Shown here in pieces: positions 23,703-36,349 of a stretch of DNA of 64,000 nucleotides (position 1 is the first letter of the stretch; each line of letters opens with the position of its first letter). The notes beneath the pieces are model-generated. The model saw only the letters and a program-made list of their open reading frames with translations. It had not been told where the DNA came from and did not search any database. This DNA comes from Ochotona curzoniae. Lineage: Eukaryota > Chordata > Mammalia > Lagomorpha > Ochotonidae. The translations under genes were made by a program, and so were the position numbers. The stretch spans positions 36,216,501 to 36,280,500 of the forward strand of contig NW_024465885.1 of NCBI RefSeq assembly GCF_017591425.1, read 5' to 3'.

Positions 23703-24038
23703 CAATTATACCCCCCCATACACCATACACACTATTTTGGGGTATATCTTTATAATCAGCAAAAATTATTCATCAGAAAATTGTTATTTCAGAAAGAATT
23801 ATATAAATGTAGATTCTGATCATGATTGGCCTGTAAAGATATTCAAGATTCATTTCTGTGCGCTTTGCCATTTCCTAGAAAGTATTTAAATGAGCACCAG
23901 CATCTTTGTAAACCAAAGTAATTAGAATGTGTGTTGTTTTGTCCTTGCCTCAATGTATGATTAAAGCTAAATTTATGTTCTTTCAGCTGGCCACATTCTC
24001 AATCAAATAAACTCTTTCGTATGGATAATGCTTCTTAT
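23703..24038. other. Unassigned sequence before the young L1
   Basis: AT-rich, nothing recognised. The last 16 bases before the L1 insertion (24039-24054) are its target duplication. Confidence 0.5.
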
Positions 24039-24054
24039 TAAATTGGTTGCATTC

Positions 24055-24743
24055 GTTAATTTTGTACCCCGCCACTCTGCCAAACTCTCGTATAAGTTCT
24101 AGCTGTTTCTGTATTGAGTCTCCTGGTTTTTCTATGTATAGGATTATGTCATCTGCATATAGTGAAAGCTTGACTTCTTCGTTTCCTATACGTATGCCTT
24201 TGATTTCTTTTTCTTGTCTTATGGCCTGTGCAAGTACCTCTAGGACTATGTTGAATAGCAGTGGTGATAGTGGGCACCCTTGTCTTGTTCCAGATCTCAG
24301 TGGGAAGGGTTCTAGCTTTTCTCCATTCAGTATGATACTGGCGTTGGGTTTTTCATAAATTGCTTTAATTATGTTGTGGATTTTCCCATCTATGCCTACT
24401 TTGGCTAGAGTTTTTAGCATGAAGAGGTGTTGGATTTTGTCGAAAGCTTTTTCTGCATCTATTGAAACTATTATGTGGTTCTTGTTTTGCAGTTTTTGGA
24501 TATGGTTTATAACATTTATGGATTTCCGAATGTTGAACCATCCCTGCATTCCAGGGATGAATCCTACTTGATCCGGATGAATGATCTGTCTGATGATTTT
24601 TTGAATTCTATTGGCTAGGATTTTGTTGAGAATTTTAGCATCAATGTTCATCAGAGAAATAGGTCTGTAGTTTTCCTTCTCTGATGGTTCTCTATCCGGT
24701 TTTGGGATTAAGGTGATGTTGGCTTCATAGAATGCGATAGGGG
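24055..24743 (-). pseudogene. LINE-1 ORF2 reverse transcriptase segment (inverted)
   Basis: Minus-strand frame with the RT palm core. Visible motifs: '[12 protein letters not shown]', '[13 protein letters not shown]', '[15 protein letters not shown]' and the catalytic 'YADDIILY' box. It encodes the RNA-dependent DNA polymerase that copies L1 RNA at the target site. The open frame seems intact over this span but lacks the endonuclease domain, the rest of RT and any start; at its end it reads through into host DNA (from 24054 down). The high preservation suggests a recent insertion. Confidence 0.93.
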
Positions 24744-25413
24744 GCTAATTTCCAGGATATACAAAGAACTTCAAAACAACCAAAAAACCAAAACAAACAA
24801 GCCACTCAAGAAATGGGCACGGGAAATGGGCAAACATTTCACAAAGGAACAAGTCCAAATGGCAAACAAACATATGAAAAAATGTTCCAGCTCCCTAGCA
24901 ATAAGGGAAATCCAAATTAAAACATCGATGAGGTACCACCTAACACCAGTAAGATTGGCCCACATAAACAAGAACACCAACGACGCTTGCTGGAGAGGAT
25001 GCGGGGAAAAGGGAACCCTACTCCACTGCTGATGGAGCTGCAAATTGGTACAGCCTTTATGGAAATCAGTCTGGAGAACACTCAAACAACTCAAAATCTG
25101 CATACCATATGACCCAGCAATAGCACTCCTAGGAATATATCCAAAACACCTGTTTTACGACAAACCAACACGCACCCCTATGTTCATTGCAGCACAATCA
25201 GTAATTGCGAAAACATGGAAGCAACCGAAATGCCCATCAGCAGAAGATTGGATAAGAAAGCTTTGGTTCATCTACTCCATGGAATACTACTCAGCTATTA
25301 AAAAAAACAAAATGCAGTTCTTTGTGGCTAAATGGGCACAACTGGAAACTATAATGCTAAGGGAAATGAGCGAATCCCAAAAGATTAGATACCACATGTT
25401 TGCCTTGATTTAA
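24741..25413 (+). pseudogene. LINE-1 ORF2 C-terminal segment
   Basis: Plus-strand frame beginning at 'LISRIYKELQ' and ending with TAA at 25411-25413. Contains 'KHMKKCSSSLAIREIQIK', the 'GCGEKGTLLHC' cysteine-containing stretch, 'YDPAIALLGIYPK' and 'MEYYSAIKKNKMQFF'. A TGA at 25030-25032 replaces the usual Trp codon right after 'LLHC'; otherwise the frame is open. It is truncated and inactive. The region is thought to help L1 RNA binding. Confidence 0.93.
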
Positions 25414-25881
25414 CCTGTAATTTTTTTTTTGGTTGTTTGTTATTTTTTTTTAACCTGTCATTGATACTGTCTCAACCCAGATGTTTCGAAGAATGGAACT
25501 TGCATTATTTTTAACATATTGTTTACCCAATACTATGTCAATTAATTCCATAATGTTGTATAATGATACTGAGGCCTTGTTGGGGCTTTTAACTGACTGG
25601 ATCTTTACTCTGTTAGACCTATCTTCAGACCATAGAAGGTCTCCCCAAGAGGCCACTGAACTTATCTGGACAATAAGACGCTGAACTTTATGCTAGGCAT
25701 GTGTTTGCAAGCAATGAATCTCAACTGTACTTGAACTATGGTTATGCAACAAGGTGGAGGAATCCACCATGGGGGGAGGGGTATGGGAGGGGTGGGGGGG
25801 ATCCCCAGCGCCTATAAAACTGTACTACATAATATAATGTAAGCAACAATAAAAAAAAAAATAAATAAATTGGTTGCATTC

Positions 25882-28800
25882 AAGCATATTTCTGTCAGAA
25901 ATGCAAATTGAATAGCACCTTAAACAGAAAACTATCCTGAACAAAAATGAATATATATTGAAACTTAACTGGCCAACTCTTTTATGTGTATGCTTATCCA
26001 AATGTGTATTCAGATGTCTTGCTAAAATGTGTGCTTAATCCATTAAATATATATTTGTTTCTCAAAGATAACCATTGAGTTGCACATTATGTTTTGCCTT
26101 GTTGGAATATCCAGAGAGAAAATACATAGAGAATATAGTCGTAGTGCTTACAACTATAATAGCTAAGATGCTGTGATTATTATCTCATAACTTATTTAAT
26201 ATGTGACACGAAATAAGAAAAATTAAGTAATTAGCCTTCAAACAACAAATAACTAACATGAGCATGACATAGAGCAGAATCCTCTCAGTTGACAATCTTT
26301 CTGACTTGGAAGGAGTCTCAGCACCTCTCGGGAGCAGTGAAGTTGGTGAAGTAAGCAGAGTCAATTTGAATGGAACTGTATGACTTTTTACTGAGCCCTT
26401 TCTGCAGAATATTTATTATAACACCTTTTAAATATAAGAGCTCAGGGAACACTTAAAGTATTTCAGCCATTCCACACAATTAGGCAATGTATGTGTTTGA
26501 AAATTACAAATCTGACCAATTGTCTGAGAGTTAAAGTGCTTGCATATGATTCCTTACAGCAACTTTGTTTTTAAGACAGAACACTGTGTAGGCACATAGA
26601 GGAAAAGCTATTTCCAGGCATTTTAAAGACCTTGGTTCCAACAGTGGACTATGATAAAGAAGGACCTGGTGACTGTGAGGGAGAAATGACCTGATCCTAT
26701 CGAGGACACTTGCCAGGCAGCAAATACTATTTTCAGCAGAATAATCTCAGCTGGGGCTAAGATGTTCTAATGTCTAATTCAGTCTCAATATGCTCAAGAT
26801 CTAATTTTAGAGCTACATTATACTAACCACATACATAAGTAAATGATTCCAGAGAAAATCAATGTCAAGTTCATATGGATATACTTGGATATACCTTCCT
26901 TAAGCTTCCATTCCAAATAAAGGAATTCAATCAGGAAGTAAAGAAATAAAGAGTTCCTTCTCCAAAGCTTTGCTGCAAAGCTGTGACACAATTTAAATTC
27001 TTATTTTCCAGCAGTTCAACCTTAAGAGATTAATGGAGAAGGAAGTCAAGGTGAACATTCTTATTCCATCCACTTATTTAGGATACAAATTTCTGCCAGC
27101 AGAAAGACAGATGATATTATACCATGTGTGGTTCATTCAGAAAGGCAAACTCGTTCTTTTCTCTGTTGCTTTGCACATTACCCTGCCTTCACGGAAATCC
27201 AAAGCTGCTCATATGTGCCTTTTCCAGGCTCTGTGTCCTTTGCCTCTTTTGCCTAACCAGAGCAATGTCCTGATAATGCACAGAGAATCAGGCATGCTGA
27301 AAGCACAGTTATGAGTTCACAGACTTTATGCCAAGAAGCAAAAATAAGTGTGGTGATATTTTAAAAAATCACACAAGGGCAATCCTAACGGAATAGACAA
27401 GCAATCCATAGGGTTTAGTTCAGAGGAATAACCTGGATACTTACTGCCATTGACACAATGGATTTGGTCTAAAAACCCAAATTTTAGATTCATCTCTTTC
27501 TCCAACTAATATCGACGTAAGCATAGCGTGCACCTCGCTTTAAAAAATGGTGCCCAAAATGCCAATTAGTCAAACAAATAACTGTGAAACAAGTACATGT
27601 ATGCTGCCCACGTGAATAAAAATGCCTCTAAACTCCTGAAAGCTATTTTTCATAGTTTTTCTGAACTGAATGTACTGGCCTTCCCAACCCATCTTCCATT
27701 TCCACTTATGATTTCCTCCATCGTTTGTGAGGGATAATACAAGACTAAATTCTTTATCAGAGTGAAAAATTTGACAAAGCAGGATATTTATTATTAAATC
27801 CAAATCCACATAGATATTTTAGATGAAAGAGTCTTCAAACGGACATGTTTGATCAGGGGATCACAGAGTTTACCACATTTTAATGGAAAATGATTTTTAA
27901 ATATGATCTTTCTTTGTCTCATGGAAAACATTGCATGGGTTTCTGGATAACCTCATTAGCTGAAATTACATTCATTAAGAATCTCCATTTCTACTTCAAA
28001 CATCAGATAGTAATCAAAGAAGAAGTTAATCTATTGCTACCACCTAGTCATTAATGCATTGCCCACTAATGAAAATTGTAATTACTAAGTAATAAAGATT
28101 CATCCTAGATAAAATCCAGTTATTATTTCTAGATTTATATTAGATTAGCAAATGAGTGAAATGGGACATTTTCTGTGTCTCAGTGGTTATACCTTCAACT
28201 AAAGTCATGGATTTTAATATAATTGTATGGTTATGTTTTGGCAGGGTTTATTATAAACACACAGGAATATCTTTATAACTATTTCAATAATATGTTAAGT
28301 TAAAACTGTTAAAATGTGTGAAATAATTACAAGGACAAATCACTTTAATTCCACAATAATGCAAAGCATCAAAGAACATGAAATTTGAAAAATAAAAGTG
28401 ACTACTCAGAAGCATCTTCAAGCAAATATGTATAATGACATTGACTGTAACACAGTACAGACAGAGCAACTCTAATACAAAGATCCAAATCCCCAAAGCC
28501 AAAGCTTTCCAGTGCTGACATGAGACCAGAGGTGGAAAATTGCACAGCTGACTTTCTGTAGTGGGATGTAGTAAAATGGAAGGTGCACGGCACAATTATT
28601 TCCCTAGGAAAAAAAAATATTCCCTCAGCCTATGTGCATATTGTGGCTAATAGACATGCGTATCTGGATTACACTTTTTGTGTTTGCACTTGGATCCCAT
28701 CACCAAGATCTCTCATCATATATTGTGAATAGTTCCAATTTCTAAATCTGCAACATATCTTTCTGGAGAGTTTGTGTTAAGGACTACTCACCTTGTAATT

Positions 28801-28919
28801 ACAACATAATACGTGCTCTGAATGTGTTACCTCATCACAAGAGTGCACATGTGGACAGGCTGTTGACAGGCACATACAATACTCAACGTGACAAAAGAGT
28901 CTGAAAATTTAGAAAGTAG
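25882..28919. other. Unassigned AT-rich sequence, about 3 kb
   Basis: No CSINE, L1 or LTR that I can name. Frames of up to 103 codons (for example 27033-27314 plus, 28284-28595 minus) have no motif. It is one of the longest repeat-poor stretches, so a cross-species comparison would be most useful here. Confidence 0.45.
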
Positions 28920-29052
28920 GTCAAATATTATAGGCTGTTGCACTGCTCAGTCCTGACCATTGCAGTCATTCGGCATGAACCTGCAAATAGAAAATCTGTC
29001 TCTTTTTCTCCCTTTAACCCGATTTTCAAACAATAAGTCAATTTAAAAAAAG
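28920..29052 (+). mobile_element. Possible ancient CSINE 3' half
   Basis: The order 'gctcagtcctgaccattgc', 'gtcattcggcatgaacctg', 'atctgtctctttttctccc' and 'caataagtcaattt' fits the SINE 3' half, but is very diverged. Confidence 0.45.
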
Positions 29053-30689
29053 ATTATTCACATTCTTCTGTTAGCATCTTCAATGCCTAATTTCCAATAA
29101 TTCAAGAAGAGTCTCTTTACCATTCCTGTCTCACTGAATTCTATTTATAATAGGAACTATTTTTGTTGTTTTTCTAATGAGAACAGTCATTTATTTCTAT
29201 TATTAAAAATGTATTTATTATATACGCCATTGGATGAGTATAAATAGTGCTTATCCGTTGTATGCAGTATAATGTTTTGATTCTGGAATTCATTGCAAAA
29301 TTGTTGAATCAACATATCTATTTTTTGATCACTTACGAGAGATTTGGACAGCAATTTCCATACATAAAAATTGTTTCTCAAAAATCTTTGCATCAAAATG
29401 ATGCCAGGACTCCTTCTCCAAACTTACTATAGGCATCGCTGCCTTTGACACATTATTGGGAGATCTGACATTCATCCCTGCCTCCAGCATCAAGGTGCAG
29501 CCAGCTGTCTTCTTCCTGCAGGGATAGTCTTTAGTTCAGTCAGTCTCACTAGAAAAAGCATGCTTCATCCAGTATCAATCACCTATGAAAACAGACAGAA
29601 CAGAAAAGAAAGGAAATGTGTTTCACAGAAGCAGAACATAACAAGTTCTGTAATTCCAAACACAATTTCCACATCGACCCAAATAGTAGAGGTTGGAATA
29701 CACATAATTAAGAGCAAAACCGATGTTGGCTTTGAGAGTTCTTTTGTAAGAAGGGAGACACCACCTTAATAGAATCTTACATTTTCAAACTTTTTGGTTA
29801 TTAAGGATTCCAGTGCTACTAACTCATTATTTTCTGATGTTCTTGTTTGTTACTGATACTAGTTATCATGCACAATGTGTTTAAGTCTGGGCCCACTGTT
29901 GTTCCTCCTGGCACTGAAACTAATGTGGACTTACAAAGGATGGGAAAATTCCTTTCCTGAGGATATCATGAGCACTAAGGACAGCGTCTAAAGTCTTTTG
30001 TCAAATCCACTGCCTTCTTTCAGAATTAGGCAATCTGAAGACGCTGACCTTGGCCAGTCTACCCATAGGAGCTGTAGTATGCCACAGCTCCTCAAGGGAG
30101 GGACCTCAAGGTAGAAAAGCATGAAGTGCTGGACAGTCAAGAGTTTCAGATGTCCTTGGGAGTCTCATTCAGGTCACTCCTGTGATTCCTGACAGGGTAT
30201 GATTCTTGAGACTTTGACATTGTGCCATGCAACTTGGGACAAAATGAAGATGGTCCAATGCACGGTGCAGAGCCTTATTCCTTCAGGATAGCTGCTTTCC
30301 ACATCTCCCAGAGTGCAAAGAATGTTTTAGACTTATGCTTTTTGCAACAGTATCTATAGATTTCATAAATTTTATTCATGCTCATATCCAAGCATATGAC
30401 TTGAAACAATATATTATGTATTTAATTTTTTTTAAATTAGCAAATGGACAAAGCCTAAAACATTTAAATTTGGATTTTTTGAAACATAGACATTTTGAAA
30501 ATGACATGGGTAGGTGATTTCATTATTGTATGAATATCATTGAGTATACTAACAAAAATGTTCACACATACTCACACACACTTATAGTAAGATAGTAGTT
30601 CTACTCCATAGTGAAGGCTATTTTGCAACTGTTGGGGATAGAGTAAAATTTGTCATTCCCAATCTCATGCAGACATTCCAAAGTTGATA
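29053..30689. other. Unassigned sequence
   Basis: No named repeat. Contains a perfect 9-bp inverted repeat with an 8-base spacer at 30067-30092 (aggagctgt ... acagctcct). The stretch near 29880-30300 is less AT-rich than its surroundings but carries no recognisable frame. Confidence 0.45.
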
Positions 30690-31015
30690 GTTTAACATTA
30701 ATAGCCGATGTTGAAACCTCGAGACTTCATGAAATTGCGGTGGATAGGGAGTGGTTCTAGTGGAAATACATAGATAGAAGTTATTTGGGGATGTGCCATC
30801 AGAGTGTGGTTCTTGTGAAAGAGTAATGTATTTGTTGAGCTCAAGTTCAGATTCAACTCTCCTTTACTTCTTTCTGGCCAATCATTCTTCTGCATCCAAA
30901 ATTACCAGCATATATACAGTTAATACTGAACTGTGTACCCTTAAACCTGCAAGCTGAAATAAGCCCTTTCTTTCTTAACAGTTTTATCAACTCTTCTCTA
31001 GAATTTTAGTTTAAA
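30690..31015 (+). mobile_element. Possible ERVL/MaLR-type LTR
   Basis: The end reads 'aacctgcaagctgaaataag', 'ccctttctttcttaaca', an arrangement typical of ERVL-MaLR LTR 3' parts (a polyadenylation-like 'gaaataa' followed by a C/T-rich stretch). The 5' border is not visible, and the family is uncertain. Confidence 0.35.
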
Positions 31016-31091
31016 TAATGAAAATAGGACAAATGAAAGCACAATACCAGGAGTGTGATGGCATCATCATTTTTTACAGTGTTTTGCATTA

Positions 31092-31425
31092 GGGACCCAG
31101 GGCAGTGGCCTAGCAGCTAAAGTCCTCGCCTTCAACATCCTGGGATCCCATATGGGCACTGGTTCTAATCCCAGCAGCTCCACTTCCCATCCAGCTCCCT
31201 GCTTGTGGCCTGGGAAAGCAGCCAAGGACAACCCAGAGCCTTGGGATCCTGCACCTGCATGAGAGACCCGGAAGAAGCTCCTGGCTCCTGGCTTCGGATC
31301 GACACGGCAACCGTCGTTGCAGTCACTTGTTGAGTGCATCATTGGACAGAAGATCTTCCTCTCTGTCTCTCGTCCTCTCTGTAATCTGACTTTGCAATCA
31401 AAATAAACAAATATTTTTTTTTAAA
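31092..31425 (+). mobile_element. CSINE, full length, 14-bp target duplication
   Basis: Bounded by perfect repeats agtgttttgcatta at 31078-31091 and 31426-31439. Internal text is close to consensus. It carries the variant 'cacttgttgagtgcatcatt' instead of 'cacttggggagtgaatcatc', which it shares with the copy at 34890, so both probably come from one source lineage. Confidence 0.97.
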
Positions 31426-31439
31426 AGTGTTTTGCATTA

Positions 31440-34400
31440 TGAATTTATTTCATCCTCAACAAATTTCTTGCCATTCTTAACTGAGACACCAGACACATTT
31501 GGTGATCCGAACAAGTCACGCAGGTAGCAGTATAAAGATGGCTTAATGATGATGATACCATGGCAAGTTTATTTCTGTTCCCCCAGATCTTGACCTGAGG
31601 AAGATTTTCCTTGTTACAAGGCCCGGGATGATGTGTATTCCCTTTCCTGTTGTGTAACTTGTATTTTGTTTCCTTTACATGACCCTTATCAAAATTTTGC
31701 ACTACCACAATGAAAGCTATTTCACATTTCCTAGCTAACTGTTCTCTCCCAATTAAAAGACAGTAAATTCATTCCTTAATTCATAAAAAACTAACTTTTA
31801 AAGTTGTTAATCTGAAATGTAAGAACATCTGTTTTGCTATTTGTCATGATTTTCTTCATGGTGAAGATATTTTTCTTTTTTTCCCAATGCTCATTTTTCA
31901 CATGCAAGAGTCAAGCTGGGATAAACTGCTGATCAAATATTCATTTGGTGTCAAAATTGCTTTCCTCTCTTGAAATCTCTATCATGCTTTTAGTCCCTTT
32001 AGCTGTAAAAGCTTACCCTTGTCCCATCATATTTCTTTCATGTGCTCAGTGTTAAATGAAGGTGTAGTTTGGTTGGTATTGGAAGTTTGAGCACGTTTGA
32101 GTGTGAGGTCAGTCACTGAAATGACTTGCCTGATGAGTTCTGATTCTCCATCAACCCTGAGGGAGAGTCATGGATTGCTCTGGTGTCTATTGCAAGAACT
32201 ACATCCTTAGAGCATGGAGCTGATAACATTGAACTGGTTTCTGTTCCTTCCCTCCCTCTTTGGTTCTTTCTTTTCCTTTAAAAATACATTCTTCTCAAGG
32301 GGTATGTGCTGGGGTGGTTTCATAAGTACTGATTCTGTACCATGTGCACCACAGTAGTTGATATTCCAGTTTCCTGTTTTGGGGAAGACTGATGACATTC
32401 TAGAAATCTGTTATCCTCCACCTGATCTTATCCCTAAGGGACCCATTGGTAAGCCTCTGCTACTGAGATCACCAGAAATCCATGCCATTTGGAGCTGTAT
32501 TCACCTGAGCAAATAGGGACGTATTTTCCTCGAAGGAGGAAGGGTAAGTTGGATAACATTGTTCTGTATTTTTTATGGTGCACTGCTCAACTTTGGCAGT
32601 GATCCATTACAAAGCAAAGACACTAAATATATTTGATCATTTTCTCTATTCTTGATACTGTTACCACTGGGAATCTCCAAAACCAGGAAAAGATTATCTT
32701 TTCCAAAACAAGCTTTCTCTAAAAATAATAATTTAATATGTGCGAACATATACAAGAAACTACTCTAGGAATGGTTATTTCCCCACTTTGTGTCACTGTA
32801 GGTCTGAATAGCCACCCCTTTTGGATGGCCTCTGGATCTCAAAGCTCACTGGAATTATGCGACTCAACCCACCCTAAACTGCTGTCACCCTTGCCTTCTT
32901 TTTGCACTAGAAACAACAGTACTATTTCAACTCAAGTTTGCTTTCACCTTCATCTTCGGCTGCCTGTTCATCTTGATGTTTTCCTGCACTGTGATGTATT
33001 ACAGTATGTCGAGCACTGGTTTCTGTGTGCCATCACTAGGCCACAATGCTCCCTGAATTGTGCCTAGTATGATCTGTCCAAATACGATGGAGAGACATGC
33101 GTATTACCATGTATTCCTTCACTTGGTAGGAGAATATCAATTTTTCTCCACACTATACTGTAATCATATCAGTTAACATGCCTCTCTTATGTCCAATTAA
33201 AGTTTAAAGAAATTTTAGAAAAATTCTATTTAGTTACTCCACACTCTCCAAGTTTTTGGATACATTTTGAAACTCAATATACTTTATGAATCACATTTGT
33301 GTAGGTATTTATGAAAACATAATGCCATCTCCAAAACTGGATTTGGAATATTCAAACTTATTAACATTAATGTTGAATCATGGTGCTCTGATAAGCTTGG
33401 AAGTAGACTAGCTTTCTTTAAAAGTCAGTACTGAATAAAAAGGATGATTCATTTAAATATAATATGTTATCATAAAATCACTGTTTACTCAGATGATATT
33501 GATGATGTCCCCAGGGTACAGAGAACGGTGTGTTCCACATAAAGTTGCCCATTCACAGTCAGTGTGGATGAGCACCCAACCCTTTGAACAATTTCTCCTT
33601 GAAGCTTCTGAGCTTCTGTTTCCAGAGAACTTCAATCCATGCATCCTGTCTCCGAGGCAGTGCTTGACGTGGATGATATACGCAGCCAGCCGTTCTGAGT
33701 ATTAACCAGGCTTGACAGCAGTTAACGAAATGAAGTTCAAGGGAAGACTGACTCTAAATTGACAAGGGAAATGCAAGATCAAGAGAAGAAATAGGCCTAC
33801 AGTTTCCTAGATAATGGAACTCAATTTAGTTTCAGGATGAAAAGAAATTGGTGGTCCAGGTGGCAAGTTATTTTAGACTAACATGAGGAACAGGAGGAAA
33901 TGGTTTTAAGTTACCATTGTGAAATTAGCCTCATGACTCAATGATTTTGTACATAGGAAACTTTAATTTTTGAAAATTTTAGATAGAATAGATGGGTAGT
34001 ATGCTGAAATGTGAATAAAACACTACCTTTCTGCTTTATTTTCTCTGAAGTTCATTATCATTGAATTGTCTATTGAGACCATGTTAAACACATATCTTAT
34101 TAAGTAAGATTGAGACTGAACATCAAAAGGAAAAAAACAACCCATCACTAACTACCATTTTGTTGTTTAAGCAACATTACAGATTGTCTATCATCCTAAT
34201 TTCATTTTCATCAAGTTTATTTTTGTTTCTCTTTGGTTGTAATTATGCTACCAATCCATCCTTCTTATTTATATTTATGTTTAAATCAATGTTGTGTATC
34301 ATTTTAAAATTACATATTTTGAAACATCTGGTTTAATTATACTTTCCATCTTATTACCATCTTTGCTGCAGCTGTTTCTCTGATTCAAGTTTGCTTTTCA

Positions 34401-34889
34401 ATTCTCTTCCATTCTCGGCAAGATTTTTTTTTTTTTTGCCTTTAGAGACACTTCTTAATTTTATAGTAGTTAATTAACTCTGTCACTAGAAACACAAGAA
34501 ATGATAAGAGGAAATCCAGCAGTCTGTGGCTCCATGTGAACACCTTTGCATCCTCAACAGCAGAGCTATGGCTACCACACTCAATGATATCCGTGCAGGA
34601 CTTGGGGATAATGAGGTCTGAAACTACAGGGGAAAACTTCTTCCTCTTTCTGTTCTGCCCAGTAACCATAACTGAAACCTGTAATGGCATTTTGGAATTC
34701 CAGTTAAGCAGACAAACACAAAGGATTCCATCTTTAGTGTGTATTTTCTAAGCTGCCTAATTGTTGCTGAAAGGGACACAAGGAAACTTAAGTTGTACAA
34801 CTAATTCTATAAGATCAGATAGCATACATTATTGAGATTTTACCTGGAAATCAACTTTAAACCCATGATGGTTAAAAAGACTGAAATTT
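31440..34889. other. Unassigned sequence, about 3.4 kb
   Basis: No SINE, L1 or LTR that I can name. Frames at 32738-33067 (109 codons) and 33493-33705 (70 codons) show no family motif and no upstream signals. A T run lies near 34426. With 25882-28919, this is the best place to look for conserved non-coding or exon remnants. Confidence 0.45.
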
Positions 34890-35193
34890 GGGCACAGCAC
34901 GGTGACTGAGCAGCTAAAGTCCTCGCCTTGAACGCACCAGGATCCCATATGAGCGCTGGTTCATATCCCAGCAGCTCCGCTTCCCATTCAGCTCCCTACT
35001 TGTGGCCTGGAAAAGCAGTCGAGGACAGCCCAAAGCCTTGGGGCCCTGCACCCGCATGGGAGACCTGGAGGAAATTCCTGGCTTCCTGGTAGTCACTTGT
35101 TGAGTGCATCATTGGAAGAAAGATCTTTCTCTCTGTTTTGCTCATTCTCTGTGTATCTGACTTTGAAATAAAAATAAAATAAATCTAAAAATG
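34890..35193 (+). mobile_element. CSINE with internal deletion
   Basis: Head 'gggcacagcacggtgactgag' to 'aaaaataaaataaatct' tail. Roughly 30 bases are missing after 'ttcctggcttcctgg', where other copies have the 'ttcggatcggcgcagctc'-type text. Shares the 'cacttgttgagtgcatcatt' variant with 31092. Flanking 'gactgaaattt' and 'gactaattt' may be a worn target duplication. Confidence 0.93.
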
Positions 35194-35995
35194 AGACTAA
35201 TTTGTGTAAATCACATTATACTGTTTCACTAGTGTATATCAAATTATGAAATAAAATAATTGAGTGTTCTTAAAATTATTGTACTAATTATACTTCATAT
35301 CAAAAAACATGTAAATTTAAGTCCTTAATTTAAAAATAATTGATGCTAGAAATAGAACTAAAGCAGATTATGAAAAACTTCATTTATGACCTCGCATCTC
35401 CAGATTCAAGAATAAGGAAGCAGTAATATCGCTTTTTCACAAACACTCACTTCTGTGCAATTGCTAACTGTCTGCACATACAATGACACATTAAAATTAT
35501 GTGAAAATGGAGTTGAAACATTTATTTTAGTGCAAAATATTTAAATGTATGTGTTCTAAAACGATTCACCAACCCATTGTGTTTTCAGAGTCACAGCTAA
35601 AAATGAAAACCATCCACGATTTTTCATAGCAGACTTTAGCAAATACAATTTTTGAAGACTAGGGTAAATCACTTTATGAAATCACACATACGCATGACCA
35701 CCCTTACACACATATATTTTAACAAATACATAGAAAAAAAATGTTGAAGGATTATTATTTTCATTTATAAAAATTCCAATTTGTTTTCTGTTGAGAGCCT
35801 CAAAAATTCAGACAGAATGTTCTATGTTAATATATGAATGAATTTCAAAATATTTGAGTACAATAAAATATTTTCATTCCATTTGCATTTTTCAATTTTT
35901 CCAAGTTTTTAAAATAACCCAACATGAATATATCTAGCTAGAATAGCAAATAAGTTAATATTATATAGTTTTAATGCTAACAAAAATATCTTTAG
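35194..35995. other. Unassigned AT-rich sequence
   Basis: Nothing recognised. Confidence 0.5.
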
Positions 35996-36345
35996 GGGCC
36001 TGGCACAGTAGCCTAATAGCTAACGTCCTCGCTTTGCATGTGCCAGGATCACATATAGGTGCCGGTTCTAATCCTGGCAGCCCTGCTTTCCATCCAGCTC
36101 CCTGCCTATGACCTAGGAAAGCAGTCAAGGATGACCCAAAGTCTTGGGACCCTGCACCTGTGTGGGAGACCTGGAAGAGGCTCCTGGCTCCTGGCTCCTG
36201 GCTCCTGGCTCCTGGCTTTGGATCAGCACAACTCTGTCTGTTCTGGGAAGTGAAACAGCAGATAGAAGTTTTTGCTCTGTCTCTAGTCTCTGCATATCTG
36301 CCTTTCCAATAAAAATAAAAATGAATCTTAATGAATCTTTATGAA
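35996..36345 (+). mobile_element. CSINE with heptamer expansion
   Basis: Full-length copy, 'gggcctggcacagtagcct' to 'caataaaaataaaaatgaat'. The ctcctgg heptamer, usually present one to two times, is repeated five times. After 'caactctgtctgttctggg' a short part of the 3' domain is lost. The tail ends in repeated 'atgaatctt' words. Confidence 0.93.
36181..36215 (+). repeat. (CTCCTGG)5 minisatellite inside a CSINE
   Basis: Five perfect, contiguous 7-bp units. Other full-length copies in the window have one or two. Replication slippage within the SINE is the simplest explanation. Confidence 0.95.
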
Positions 36346-36349
36346 TGAA

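Larger units (their letters stand above)
24055..25865 (+). mobile_element. Young LINE-1 insertion, 5'-inverted (twin-primed)
   Basis: The element is flanked by a perfect 16-bp direct repeat, taaattggttgcattc, at 24039-24054 and 25866-25881. The left 690 bases (to about 24743) carry reverse transcriptase sequence on the minus strand. The right part (about 24741 on) carries the ORF2 C-terminus on plus, then a 3' UTR with a G-rich block near 25772-25800 and an A-rich tail. ORF2 sequence between the segment adjoining the left repeat and the start of the plus segment is missing. This is the expected product of twin priming with internal deletion, so the copy cannot mobilise. Confidence 0.95.

Noticed and set aside
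30067..30092. Perfect 9-bp inverted repeat with an 8-base loop as a possible terminator or miRNA hairpin
   Set aside because: The stem is too short for a pre-miRNA, and intrinsic terminators are not relevant here; such palindromes are expected by chance in 64 kb.
32738..33067. 109-codon plus-strand frame as a possible exon
   Set aside because: No domain, no convincing splice sites and no neighbouring frame in the same orientation that would extend it.
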